From the NCBI GenBank assembly GCA_905178155.1, contig CAJINV010000003.1, positions 3,963,600 through 4,027,599 on the forward strand: a stretch of 64,000 nt of DNA, given 5' to 3'. The notes under the pieces are model-generated. The model saw only the letters and a program-made list of their open reading frames with translations. It was not told the DNA's origin and ran no database searches. How positions within the stretch are numbered: the stretch's first letter is position 1; each line of letters starts with the position of its first letter. Source of the DNA: Amoebophrya sp. A120 (Eukaryota > Sar > Dinophyceae > Syndiniales > Amoebophryaceae). The translations under genes and the position numbers were made by a program. Positions 12,201-24,500 of the stretch are shown here, piece by piece.

Positions 12201-15200
12201 GCTAGTTCGTCGGCTTTTGAAACGGCAAAAGCGGGACTTGATCAGCAGGACCAAGTGAAGTTGACGCAAACCTCAACAAACAACGATGTTGCGGAGCTTC
12301 AAAACCACGATCCGTCGCAGGACAAAAACCGCGCGCCGTCCTCCGATGCACGCACGCCGGCCTCGGCCGCCGGTGCGCTGGACGTAAAAGGGTTTAAGCT
12401 AAAAGGACGAACGGTAAAAACTCTAGACGAGGTGCAAAAGGCTGCGCTCCGAGTTCAGCAGGAGGCAGAGGACCGAGCGGCGAAGTCCGCGCAAAACGGA
12501 ACACAGCAGCCCAGCCACACCAGCAAGAGTTTCGATGAAGTGAATCGAGAGGCAGCGCTTCGCATACAACAACATGCGGAGCTTGATCGGAAAAACGATC
12601 ACCATGCTCCGGATGATACAACGGTAACAACAAGGGACGACCGCCAGCACGCGACGAGAGGCGCGTCAGGAGAAGCTCTTGCACCTGGAGCCGCAGGGGC
12701 TTCGCGGAAGAAAACTACGGCCGAAGTGAATAAAGCGGCAAAGCTGACCAACCAACAGCTGTTGTTGAAGAGAGCTGCAGCCATCATCGACCCGCACAGG
12801 CAGAAGAACATTTCCAGTGGTTCGACAGGTGATCAGCACAGATCACGTAGCCCGGATGAGCAGCCCTCGAACAATTTTGACACGAGCAAGATTTCTTTCA
12901 AATTTCTCACCAAGGAGGATGTTTCGGTGCGCACTAGGATTCCGCAACCGTTTGCTACGGTGGGGGGCGCGCAGAAGAAAACTCCTGCGCAGATGAGTCT
13001 GGAGGAGATCATGCAGAGTGAACAGCCGGCAGCGGGGGCACCGGTGGCAGCCTCGGAGGAGCTCCAGCCGTCAGAGAAAATGGCGACGGTTTTGCTGAAC
13101 AGAAATGCAGTACTAGGAATCGAAGCGCCGGACGAAGGCGAAGCAGGTGCGTCTTCCGCGCATGAAGAGCAGGGAAGACGCCACCCTTCCGATGGAAATG
13201 AGCGACGAGGACCGTCTGCGCAGCGGACTCCGAGGACTGCGGTTTTTGTTTCCAAGGAGAAGGTGTACGAACCTGCTGCCGGCGCGAGAAAAGCTGAATC
13301 CAGCAGTGCAGGCCAACACAGGAGGCTCACAGCCAGCGGACCAAAGACAATAGTGGAAATTGCGCCGCAACAAGTAGCCCCGAAGCGGACTGCCGACGAA
13401 CAAGAACTGAAGCGGAAGACCGTGCTGATCGGAAGCTCGGCACAGCCCAGAACCGGCTTTGAGACGAGCGTTACATCCGCGTTGCTTTCGTCTGCGCCAA
13501 ACAGGCATCCCATCGAGCCGGCCGCCGCGGTGCCAGACCTGAAAACCCTTGCCAGTCGGGATCCCACCGCGGCTTTTTCGAAAGCGTCCGTTACCATTTC
13601 GGCCCGGATAGAGCAGGGTCTTGCTCCTCCCGGAGCTGCTGCGTCGGTCCTGAGAGCGGGCATTCAGCCAGGTACTAAAAGTAGTGCTGAGCAGCAGCCA
13701 CAACTACCGGGAGCTGCGCCGAAAGCTGCGTCTGCGACCGTGAAAGCAGCACCGGAAATCGGGCCCGTGCGTCTGAAGTCGACGGTGCGTCCAATCGGGG
13801 AGCAGGAGCAGCCAGTGGAGAAAAAGAAAACCTTTTGGGCACGTCTGGTCGAGCAAGCCGCCGGAAAAGGCACAGCACCTGCGCAACCCGAAACGAAGCT
13901 GACACGGGCTCAAGAATTGATGGCGCGATCACAACCCTTCATTATTCCCAAAGCCGGCGGCGCTGCCGTCTCCAGCAAAAGTCGTGCCTCAAAGAAGCAG
14001 CAGGCGCAAAGCCCCGGGCAGCTGCCCATGGATTGGAGCAGTGAGTCGGATGCGGAACGAAATACGGCGAGCGGAAAAATACGGATTCGCGATAAGCACG
14101 CCAAGCAGCAGAAAGATGCTTTTTTTCAGGAAGCCGCAATTCCCGCAGCCGTCAAGATGGCGCGTGGAGGGAAGAAAACGAAGGAGGAAATCCGGGCCAA
14201 TCTGCTCAAGTTGAGGTCAGACCAAATGCAGCACAAAGTCAACGAAGAGGAAGTTGTGCCCGTTCAAGAAGAAAAGGCGGGAGACAAGAGCGGGCGCGAG
14301 AAAAAAGCTAGTCCAGCTTCGGAAGTAGAAAGTAAAGGCAAGAACAGTGCGCCGCACGCCGCAAGCTCTTCAACTGCGGTTCATCGAAATCAAACCAGGC
14401 AACAGCAGCCCAAAAAGCAGTTTCGACTCAGCGACGTGCAGCCCAACAGGCGCACGAGCGGTGGCGCTATCGCAGAGGACGAGCAGCACGAAGCCTTTGC
14501 TCGGCACGCCCTTCTGCAACTCTCAGACGATCCTTTCGATATGGTGGGGCCTGAAGAGGAAGTAGAACATCGGCCACAGACGGAGGAAGAAGACTTGGTG
14601 TTAGTTCCGCCGCCGCATTATGCGCCGGAGCTTCTAGTCTCCGCGAACTACATAGAACAAGAAAACGTCGCAGAAAGAATTCCTGGATCGAGCGGGAATG
14701 AAGACCTGAAAGTCAGCATAGATCGTTCCGTGTCATCGTCCTCCAAGCTACAGAATCCCCGCACAAACGCCAGGAGCAGAGAAAGCAGGCCCGCCGGCAC
14801 AACGGGTCGCACTGGAGCTGCAGCTACTGCCGGAATACAGGACCACTCGGGTGTGATAGTATTGGAGGATGAAGATGGCAAAGAGCCGGCGCTTCGAGGG
14901 TCTTCTAAAATTCTTGAGAAAGAGAAGGCACAGGCTGCAAGAAATGCGCCTAAGCAGGCAGCCCCACAGATCGAGCTGATTGCAAGTTCTAGAGGGCCCC
15001 GAGCAGCAGCGACTAGCGGGCGCACCGCCCCGGCGCCAACAAGCCAAGTGATAGCGACCTCGAGACACCCGCCACCACCTCCCAGCGGCCCATCTTCCAC
15101 TTCTGCGGCAGCGAGGTACTTGGATCATTTTTTCGCTTTCGTTTTTTTTTTTTTCGTATATATCTGTTTGGTATGGTATGCCGGCGAGGCGAGAGCGTGA

Positions 15201-15785
15201 AAATTTTCCATTGAGCCTTGAAAAAAAAACAGGAATGCGCCTCCACCTCCCCCACCGCGGGCGAAGGAACCGCCACAACCGCCAACGGTCGAGCAGCAGC
15301 AAAAGGGCGCAGCTGCAAGTAATCCCCCTGCCAGCACAGCCTCAACTGGGACGACCACCGGGACAAAGAAATACGATACTCTCTTGCCGGGGCATTTGGA
15401 TTTAGTGTCTCGCAACCGAGACAAGCGCGCCGTCACCAACAAAGGCGTGGGACTTCTGCTGTTGAGCAACAAGGAAGCAGAGCTAAGAGGTGCGGCCCGT
15501 AGTACAACTACGCAGCACCAGCAGAGCAATGGCTCGCATCCCCTTCCTCACATGTTGTTGGGGGGCGGTAGATCCTCATCTTCCTCGGTCCCCGGCGGAG
15601 AGCCTGCCGAAACGACCCCCAGTGCGCTCCAAACGGCCCGGACCCCGGGAGGGACCGTGCGGCCACTGGTAGGAGGGGCTACGCGAGTGCCCAAGGCGTC
15701 CTTCAAAGCTCCTCAGCCTAAGAAGTCGGACGCCAGCACCCGGACCAGCAGCTACCTCGACCGCTTGAAAGAGCGTTTGGGCTGA
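6250..15785 (+). CDS. Very large, low-complexity, charged protein (2,949 aa), function unknown
   Basis: Exons 6250-6529, 6768-10638, 10970-15115 and 15233-15785 add to exactly 2,950 codons; all three introns are GT-AG. The start is the first Met of a Ser-rich leader. Composition is dominated by Ala, Ser, Lys, Arg, Glu and Gln, with basic clusters such as KKKKKKDKRE that could act as nuclear localisation signals, poly-Ser and poly-Gln runs, and almost no hydrophobic core. One less disordered patch lies near residue 400 (EMRPHFRGVRFPERDFVLDL). Around residues 1,750-1,900 three diverged copies of a helical repeat occur: TLDEVQKAALRVQQEAE, SFDEVNREAALRIQQHAE and TAEVNKAAKLTNQQLLL. No family recognised. 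It may be a nuclear scaffold or RNA-associated protein, but that is only a guess from composition. No introners are present despite its length. Confidence 0.75.
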
Positions 15786-17055
15786 GCACGGGGACGAGAC
15801 AGCGGGCGGAGAATTTTTTGACCCGCCCTACTTACCGTTGATAAAGTGTGATCTCTCAGCAGTCAGCAATGAGACTGACAGCGTTCCATTGCTCAAGCGA
15901 GCACGACCACGTGCCTTCCTGGTAAGTACGATGCAAGCGAGCTTTTCTGCGCGACCTTTTCTCATCCCTGTCGGCTTTTATTGAAAAGAATATACCTTAA
16001 TTGTTGCTGTTCAGCTTCAGTGCAAGTCTACTAGCAGATACACGACTTTTTGAAACACGCATGAAACCAAAAAAGAAAACGAAAATCTAAAACTATCAAC
16101 TTACTACAAAAGAATAAAAAAGCACTGCCAGACGGACTGTATTTCCAGATGGCAAGCAAAACTAAAGACGACCGATTTGCAACATGGGTATTTTTCGAAT
16201 GAAATTACGGAAAAACTAGGACTACAATACCGACGTTCACATTTGGTGCCCTAGGTAGAGGACACTCTGAGAACGCAAGATCCTTTTTTTCCTTCATCAA
16301 GTTAACCCCGAACGAGTACGACGACACTCCCTTCAAGAATTTCATACTTTTAGCGACCGAAACTACAAAGAACCAAAATAAAACTGAAGCGTATTACATC
16401 CATGAATCCCCCATCGGCCGCAATCATAATAAATTGGGCAGGAGGAATAAATGCGAGTTGCTTCTTGTTCTGCATGATACGTGCTCGCCTGGGCAGCAAC
16501 TTGTGAATTTGCCAGAGCTCCTTGTCTACTAGTTCGTTTCAATAACATATAGAAATTTAATGATGTCACGCCGTCTTTATGGAGACAGAGTCGTCGCGGC
16601 TGCAAATCTTCGCAATCGAAATCGTTATCGTCGCTTCTATTCATTTTCGTTCTCGATAATGTCGTCGTCGTCTTTCTCGTCATCGAATCGTTTTATATGC
16701 TCCTAGATTTGGGTTTGTCTTGCTCTCGCTTGTTCGTCTTTTTTGGCCGGTTGATTGTCGAAGACCCGCGTGTCGGTAAAAACTTGAACAGAGGATGTAT
16801 CGCGACATTGATGCATTATGACTATAGACTAATTTAACCGCCAAAGCCATAGCCAATCGGAAACGAAATCGCAAGTAAGGTGTTATCGCAACAACGCGTA
16901 GGAGAGGTTTCGTGGGTCCTCGTCATCAATATCATGGCAGTCGGGTATCAATGGAGATAAGTAGTAAGCAGGTATGGAAGACGAAGAACACCATAGTATT
17001 TTGGAACTTGAAGTTGTAGATCGACGAGTGTTGTTGAAACTCATACTTGCCAGCC
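15786..17055. other. Intergenic spacer
   Basis: About 1.3 kb with no supported gene on either strand; moderately AT-rich with short A and T runs. Open frames at 16363-16683 (minus) lack coding character. Confidence 0.5.
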
Positions 17056-18292
17056 ATGCTGCCTGTGGACCCGTTGCGAGGTTCGGCCCTGCGAGGAAAT
17101 CCCGGTGGTTTTCGGGAGCCCAGTGCGAATGTGACTGGATACGCTGCCATTGTTGGATACGTCTTTGCGCTGCTCAGCTTCGTATCAATTGATCTATTTG
17201 TGCTAGAACTGTACATGCAAGTGAATGTGTATCTATACGTTTGGTTTGTCTACTCTTGAGTTGGTGATTTTTGCCTTCGCAAAACGTGTGAGCGAACTTG
17301 TCCGCTTTTCGATGTGTTGCAACTTCTGAGAGAGACTTTTCTCTCCCTCTCATCAATTATTTTTTCCCTGATAAAAAACCGAACAAACAGCTCGGGCTGA
17401 TCTTGTGGCTGGTGCTGGTTTGGATCTCCTGGGGCAACAAGTCGGCGACGAAAACAACACTGTTTTCCATCCCGCTGCTGCAGAACATTGTGGCTTGCTG
17501 TCGGTGCATATGACAGTGCACGACAAGAACTCCCCCTCCCCCTCATTTGTATAGCACGAACGGCAATACAAGCATCAGCAAGAGTGCTGGTTTTGCATGA
17601 CGAATTTGCACTGGAGTGTAATGCTATTTGGGCTACGAGAACTTGTCACGCAAATAGTGCCAAGAGGCAAAGGGTGGATTGGGTATTTTGCATGACGAAT
17701 TTTTAGGGGGAGCGGGAGTTGTGCACTTTCATAGTGCAGGAGCCTTTTCAGCCGGGTCTTGGGCGAAGAAGAGGAAGGTCAGTCTTCTTCTGATCCAGAC
17801 GACAGCGACGAGTCGTGTCCCGAGTCCGCTAACGAAGAAGAATCCCGTGCGATGAACGGCGCAAACTCGCGGCTAGACAAGTCAGGCGGCGCGCTGAGCA
17901 GTACAGTGACAACCCTCGTAGCAGATGGTACAACATCGATGGCACAGGAGTCGTCGGGGAAGCCACTACAACTTCCAATGATATCGAGTAAAACTTCCTC
18001 AAAAAACAAGAAGAAGACCAGCAGATGGACGCGCGTAACCGAACTTCATCAAGCAAGGGAAAAGAATTTCGCCGCCGAGGAGAGCGTGGGGGTCGCGGTG
18101 CGGAAGCCAAAACGGAGTTCGAAGCAAGCGACTGGCGGTGTGGAACAAGATGGCAGTGGCCGTGCCGATGGGGACCACGAACTACACGACCCTAGCACGG
18201 CCAGGAAGGGCTCGAAGAACACGGGTGCCTCGAGCAAATACAAGCCGTTCAAGCTGCGGTCGTACATGGAAGCATCGCCATTTGGTCCATGA
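17056..18292 (+). CDS. Small membrane protein with long charged tail, possibly Asterix/PAT10-like
   Basis: Exons 17056-17193, 17373-17499 and 17739-18292 total 819 bases (272 aa) with no stop. Two or three hydrophobic segments occur in the first 90 residues: TGYAAIVGYVFALLSFVSI, then LGLILWLVLVWISWGNKS, then TTLFSIPLLQNIVACW. Order and spacing recall the Asterix/WDR83OS (PAT10) family, a small ER protein of the multipass-membrane insertion complex, whose second helix ends in a similar FISFANSRS block. The match is weak. Unlike that family (about 100 aa), this protein continues with an acidic then basic disordered tail ending FKLRSYMEASPFGP. An in-frame Met also exists at 17047. The second intron is an inverted-repeat element; the first (17194-17372) is not GT-AG and has a near-repeat TTGAT/CTGAT at its ends. 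Confidence 0.5.
17505..17738 (+). mobile_element. Introner-like element, family 3 (TGCATATGACAGTGCAC ends)
   Basis: Left end TGCATATGACAGTGCAC followed by ACTCCCCCTCCCCC pairs with the reverse complement of the right end, TGCACTATGAAAGTGCAC followed by ACTCCCGCTCCCCC. Internally GCATGACGAATTT occurs twice. The intron is 17500-17738 or one base shifted. A strict GT-AG cut would create TGA; the in-frame product reads TGC-TGG-AGC. No clear flanking direct repeat. Confidence 0.7.
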
Positions 18293-18984
18293 ATACGGCG
18301 TTCTCATGGACTTTGTAAAAATACGAGATGAGTTGGAGCTGTTGCCCATTACACTGAAGCTCGCGCTTCTCTTTACTTCTGCCGTACAAGTAATTTCCAA
18401 TTTTCATAGCCTCAATGTATCAATTTGGAATGTACAGAATTTATACGAAAATTAGAATGATAGCTACTGAATCTTCCCATTATGTTCATAATTGTACAAG
18501 ACTCGCCGGTGCAAGTGCATTGATGAAGAGAAGAAGTCATTCAAGTTGCGTCGCTCGTATCAGGATAAGGAACGACAGCTGTATGAAAGCTTGAGATTTT
18601 CAGAAAAGGTAAAAGAAACAGCAAAAGAGCAGAAAAAAAGACAGCATCGACCTGCTCTACTGTCGTCGTGCGCGGTACATGCCTTATTCCTACCGCTGTG
18701 GTTTTTTTCTTTTTTTGCGCCTGCCTGGCATTTCGCTGCGCATAGCGTCTCTCAGTATCTGAGTTGTGCCGGTAAAAGCCCGGACCTTAAAGAACTAATT
18801 GTACACACGGCGAGTCTGTCAATCTCGAGAGGGACATAAGCTAGAGTAGCTCGTCAAGGATGAGCTGTGCTCATTTAGTGCGTCCCAGGTCGCCGGCACG
18901 AGAGTTCTTTACGCCATAAAGTTAGATTCGGACTGAAATTCGCAGCCAGAATAACAAGAGCATCGCAATCGGCGCAAACTGAAA
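18293..18984. other. Spacer with one doubtful open frame
   Basis: An open frame near 18504-18836 begins with EEKKSFKLRRSYQDKERQ, echoing the FKLRSY end of the preceding gene. It could be an alternative last exon, but no joining splice sites were convincing. Confidence 0.3.
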
Positions 18985-20684
18985 ATGCTTGCCTCACTCC
19001 AGGGTTACGCGGACGCGGTGCGGGGCAAGTTTAGATCGCAGAAGGAGGTGTTGCAGAAGAGCTTCACGGAGAACTCGCTTTGGGGAAACAAAAACAGCAA
19101 CAGCCGTAATTTCACCACCGCAGCGCCGTCGTACCCAATCACAGCGGAGTGCTTCGTCGGACCACGCGGCAAGGTGTGCGGTGGCGGGGAAGAGCAGGCA
19201 GATACCTGCGTGGGCAAGGTGACCTTCGTACAACCGAGCGAAGACATCTGCAACATAGCATGGGACCTGACGGGATGCGGGAAGGAGGGAGAGCACGGCT
19301 TCCACATTCACGAAAAGGCCGACTTTTCCAACGGCTGCGACTCGGCCGGGCCGCATTACAATCCCTTCGGTAATACACGAAGAAATATACAGAGTTGGAG
19401 TAGCAACAAGTTGTAACAGCACTCTATTGGACTGGTGTACGGTCATAGAAATAGTCATGTAGCAGGTGCTGATGTTGCGCGTTGCTCCCTGTAGGTGCAC
19501 AGATGTGACTGGCCACATGATCCGCCCCTGCTAGAGCTATAAAACTGTTGACCATTTTGGCAATTTGTTAGCTTTGCAAAGTGTTGAATTTTCTGTACCA
19601 GGCAAAACGCATGGCGGTCCGCAGGACGAAGAGCGACACGTTGGGGACATGGGGAACATCATCGTCGACAAAAGTGGCAGTTCGACGGGGACTCTCTCGG
19701 ACCATTTAATCAAGCTAACGGGGGAATACAGGTATGAATTGCTGCGTCGCTAAGCGGCCCTGAACTTTTTTTCGCTGCAAAATGACACTCGGATTACATG
19801 GAGCAATAGGAACGCGGTGCGTCATTTCAAACCTCTGCTTCATAACCTTAACCGCAGCGTCATCGGCCGGTCCGATATTGAAGGGAAAACAGCCGCTCGT
19901 TAACAGGTTGGCATGCTACTTTCTTATTACATATATAAATATAACCACACCTTGCGAGCCTCCTCGTGGTCTGCTTCATTGTTCTGTGATGTTCTGCTCC
20001 TCAGTTAAAAGCGGAACATAAGTGCGATCATGATCCAATATACCATTCTGCGCGTGCGGCTCACCGAAGAGGAGTTCAGCCTTGCGGCATTCACTCATTG
20101 CGGCATTCACAGTCCATGAACCTGGAGCGTGCAGCTGCGTTCTTCGTTTGCATACTCGTTATGGTGCACGCGGATCCGGACGATCTCGGTCGTGGCGACA
20201 ATAGCGAAACAGGCGTCAACGATATCCAATGGAGTTTCTTTCGTCAGAAATACTGCGCAGAACTAATGCATGCGCGAGGGTGTACTTGTAGTTGAAGAGA
20301 CATGCAGTTGGGTTTGATGTTTGACGGGTGCAAATAGGACGCAGCTCGCTGTAGCTGCTTCCGTCGAAGAGCTTTTTGATCACCAGACAGACAGGAGACA
20401 CTGCTGCATGAAGAAATATCCTGCAGTGTTCAAAGTCGGTCTTCGGATTCGGAACATCTTTTTTGAAGCGCATAGGCAAATTGTGATTGCTTGGCAGAAG
20501 TAAGCAACAGAAACATAAATCAGACTGGCACGGCCGGGATTTCCTGATGAAGGAAGTTTTCTTTTGGATAATCGGCAAGACGTCGAAAACAACCGGAAAT
20601 GCGGGGGCGCGCATAGCGTGTGGTGAAAGTATGCAGTCGCAACGATCGGCGGTCGCAAATCAAGCGGGGCCGATTCCAAATTGA
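18985..20684 (+). CDS. SOD1: Copper/zinc superoxide dismutase
   Basis: Exons 18985-19369, 19602-19731, 19858-19873 (16 bases), 20158-20220 and 20574-20684 give 705 bases (234 aa). All metal ligands can be seen: HGFHIHE (two Cu His), AGPHYNPFG (bridging His), KTHGGPQDEERHVGD (Zn His and Asp) and VMVHADPDDLGRGD (last Cu His). The end reads KTSKTTGNAGARIACG, the family's C-terminal block. The enzyme converts superoxide to peroxide and oxygen. About 50 extra N-terminal residues precede the domain; no clear signal peptide or transit signature was seen. Introns 1 and 2 are GT-AG. Introns 3 (19874-20157) and 4 (20221-20573) begin GATATT and GATATC and end in ACTC and AATC, so they are non-canonical; intron 4 has complementary ends (GATATCCAA with TTGGATAATC). 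The last exon may extend differently at its 3' end. Confidence 0.88.
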
Positions 20685-21502
20685 AATTCTTGCATGATTT
20701 GAGAAACTTGCTTCCACTTACGAAGTAACGCGTCGGCGTGGCTGGTAAAAAGAGAGCATTTGTTTTGATATTTTTGCCGCGCAAACAAAGGGGGCCACGG
20801 AGTTCAAAATCCGGGCTTGATTTTCGTTTTTGGGCTTCATAAAGATCGTTCTCGCCTGACCCCGGGCACGGCATCGAATGTATCTTCGGTACGGGCGGAC
20901 CAGACGCTAAAACGTCTTCGTTGGAGAAGGAGAGAGCGTAGCACGACAGGTATTAGTATGAATAGGAATAGCAGGAACTATGCTGGCAACAGCACCACAT
21001 TCAAACGTCCTAAACAGGTCGTAAGCACACAAAGAATAACAAGGATCTGTCCAATAGCAATATTCGTCGCGACATGTCGTGATCGACCACTGAAGACGCA
21101 GATACAAAACTGTCGCATCGTTCTTGCTCGAAACCCAAAAGGCAAACGTGAAGGACGTGCCATACACCGAAAATGCAGCCGCAATCGAACAAAGACTCGA
21201 TACTGCGACACAGTCATGATGCAGTTTCTCTTTTGCCCTTTGTAATCGCATGTTCATTTTTGCTTGATCTCCGTTCTTACTTCGCCTGTTTTACTGGCCG
21301 CGTTCACTTTTTCAGCCACTTCGTACCTTGTGGACCTCCTTTCACCGTTACTTTTGTTCGATCCGATCCCATCCATCGTGGATATCTGATCAGTAGATCT
21401 TTCACACCAGAACTTGATTTTATATGGAGGTAGGCGGCCAGTAGACAGTGATAGGGAAGTTGTGTGTGCTGCTTTACCGGTGCTAGGACTGAGTCAGTGG
21501 TC
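20685..21502. other. Intergenic spacer
   Basis: No gene, RNA or repeat recognised upstream of the coiled-coil gene. Confidence 0.45.
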
Positions 21503-24500
21503 ATGCGGGTTGTCCTTTCGTCTGCCGTGGCCATGGCTGGCCTGGCCGCCGCGTCCGAGAAGAGCAGACCAGTGTCCAAGGTGATCAAGCTTCTGAAGGA
21601 CATGCAGGCGCAACTGGAGGCAGAAGGCGAGGAGGTACCTTGTCTTCTAAATTTAGGCTACACGAAGATCTCCGCGCCATTTAGTTTGACACGTCAGCCT
21701 TTTCTAAATACGCGAAATTTCTGTTGATGTTGAATTTGCGACTACTCATATGGGTAGGCATAGCTTGAGCTTGAAGCACCGCTCCCAAAATTCCCTTTTC
21801 AGGATGAGAGCACCTTTAAGAAGATGGGTTGCTGGTGCGACACAACAAAAGCAGAGACTGCCGAGGCAATCGAAACCGACAAGTATCAACTGTAAAAATG
21901 TCTGGGTCTGGAAGATTCTGAGACCTGTCATGCATGTTTTGCCTTGGCCATGATGTCTGTGATGCATGCCCTAGCATCACAGATTTTTTGAGGGCTTCGC
22001 GATGCCTATTCCGCATGACAAATGCCCTCTCCGCGTAGCAAAAATTGCATTCCCTTTGCTGCTCATGCAATACAGATTTTTCTGGAATCCAAATTCAGCA
22101 TCACAAGTTCCAACTTTCCAGACCCAGACATTTTTACATTTGATAACAAGAAGTGCATTGCAAAAGCCACGGCCGACATTGAGCAGGCCACCGGGGCCAA
22201 AGCCGCGGCAAAGACGGCAAAAGCTGAGCTCGAGGAGCGCATCGCCAAGGACACACAGGATTTGGAAACAGCAACAGAGATGCGAGCAAAAGAGCTCGCG
22301 GCCTTCACGGAAGAGACCAAGGAGATGGTCCAGGCTATCGGGGCTCTGAAGAGCGCTATCACGGTGCTGAAGAAGCACCAGAGCTTTCTGCAGACCGACT
22401 CGAAATTCAAGTCCGTGCGGGACACCCTGATGAGCAACATGGAGCTGTTCGACCGCCGACATCTCGGCGAGATCTCCGGGCAGCAGAAGCGCGCTCTGTC
22501 TAAATTTCTCCAGCAACCCAGCTTCTCCGCTTACAGGTATATCTTCTACCGAAGAAAGTTGATATTGCCGCTGTGATTTTTGAAGGTATGATTTTCAATT
22601 CGTGTATCTTAGTGAAGCTAAATTGCAATCTCGCGTTTGTCGAAAATACCGAAACATCGAAAAACAGCTCGCAGTCGGGCGAGATCTTTGGAATTCTCGA
22701 GAACATGCTGGACACCTTCAATGCTGATCTCAAGACCGCCGAGGAAGAGGAGGCCGCGGCGGTGCAGCAGTTCACCGAACTGAAGAAACTGAAGGAAGAG
22801 CAGATTGCCCGCGACACCGAGCAGCTGGGCAAGGAAAACGAAAAGTTCGCGGCTGCCACCACCAAGCTGGCGGACTCGGAGGCCACTAAAGCGGACTGCG
22901 AGGACTCTTTGGAAAAGGACACGCAGCTCCTTTACGGAATGAGAAGCGGCGGAGGAAAGTTCGTTAGTAGAGTTAAGATTGAACGTGGGTCGGCTGGAGG
23001 CGATGTAGTACTTAGCTATCGAAATACTGTTGCGTTCAGCGTTGCTTCGCAGGCACAGCGCTAGACGACAGCGCCATCGTTTAGTTCAGTTTTGCATTAA
23101 TAATGATGACGTGGATTTCCTGTCGCGCTTCTCTCCTTCCATACTTTCGCCGAAGCCACTGAGACCTGCACGCAGAATGAGCAGGAGTACTCGGAGCGCT
23201 CGAAGTCCCGCGCTGAGGAGCTTGCCGCTGTCGGTAAGGCCCTGGAATTCTTGAACAGCGACGAAGCCCATGAGCTCTTTGGCAAGGCCCTCGGCTTTTT
23301 GCAGGTTGCCTCGGACTCTGCCGACAAGGCGCGCGATGTGCTGCGCAGGGCTGGCCAGCAGTACGGAAACCCGGAGATCCTCAGCTTGGCACAGAAGGTA
23401 ATAAATAAGGATGTTTTTTAAAATTAAATCCACCTGACATCAGCACCTCTACTTATGTGCACATGCACTCTTACATCATGAAGCTGCACTTGCAAAATTT
23501 TTTTATCTCTCCTGCCCCACCGGGTGACTACATCAATGTTTGTCTTTACCTCAGGTGAAGTCCGATGCTTTCGCGCCGGTCATCCACGCCATTGACGACC
23601 TGGTGAAGGACATTAAGGCACAGATGGCCGATGACGTCAAGCAGCGGGACACCTGCACCAAGGAGATCAACGAGCGCACCAAGGTCGTTACCAAGCTCGA
23701 CAACGAAATCACCAACCTCAGCGCGGAGATGGAGCGTCTGGAGGCCGCCATTGCCACGCTGAAGGAGAACATCGAGCAGACCGCGGCGGAGATCAAGGAG
23801 GCCGAGGAGCAGCTGTCCAAGGCCTCCGCGCTGCGCCAGCAGGCCAACGTGGACTTCCAGGTCGCGCTGAAGGATGAAAAGGACAGCATTGCCGTGCTGA
23901 AGAAGGCCGAACAGGTGCTGGCCAAGGTGTACGCCCCGAAGCTGCTGCAGCAGAGCCCGACCTTCAAGACCTACGAGAAGTCCTCCGGCGGCAACAAGGT
24001 CTTGTCCATGATCGCCACTATCATCGCAGATACTGAAAAGTTATCAACTGCAAAAATGTCTGGGTCTGGAAGATCTGAGACCTGTCATGCAAGTTTTGCA
24101 TGAGCCATGATGTCTGTGATGCATGCCCTAGGATCAGAGATTTTTTGAGGGCTTCTTGATGCCTATTCCGCATGACAAGTGCCCTCTTCCCGTATCAAAA
24201 ATCACATTTCCTTTGCCGCTCATGCAATACAGATTTTTTTGGAATCCAAACGCAGCATCACAAGTTGCAATCTTCCAGACCCAGACATTTTTGCATTTGA
24301 TAAAAGTCCGCGGAACTCCGCATCGCCGAGGAAAAGGCGTCGCAGAAAGAGTATTTTACAAAAACTACGCCCCGTTTTACTTTTCGCGATTTTCCTCTTG
24401 ATGGGGAACGACATGTTAACCATGACATGTTTTGGGTGAATTCAATGCAACGAGTCAAAAAATGCTGAAATTCGAATTTCTCTCAGGTACGAAAAGTTCG

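Noticed and set aside
12833-13703. Long minus-strand open frames opposite the giant gene
   Set aside because: They mirror a GC-rich low-complexity exon that is fixed by four consistent exons on the plus strand.
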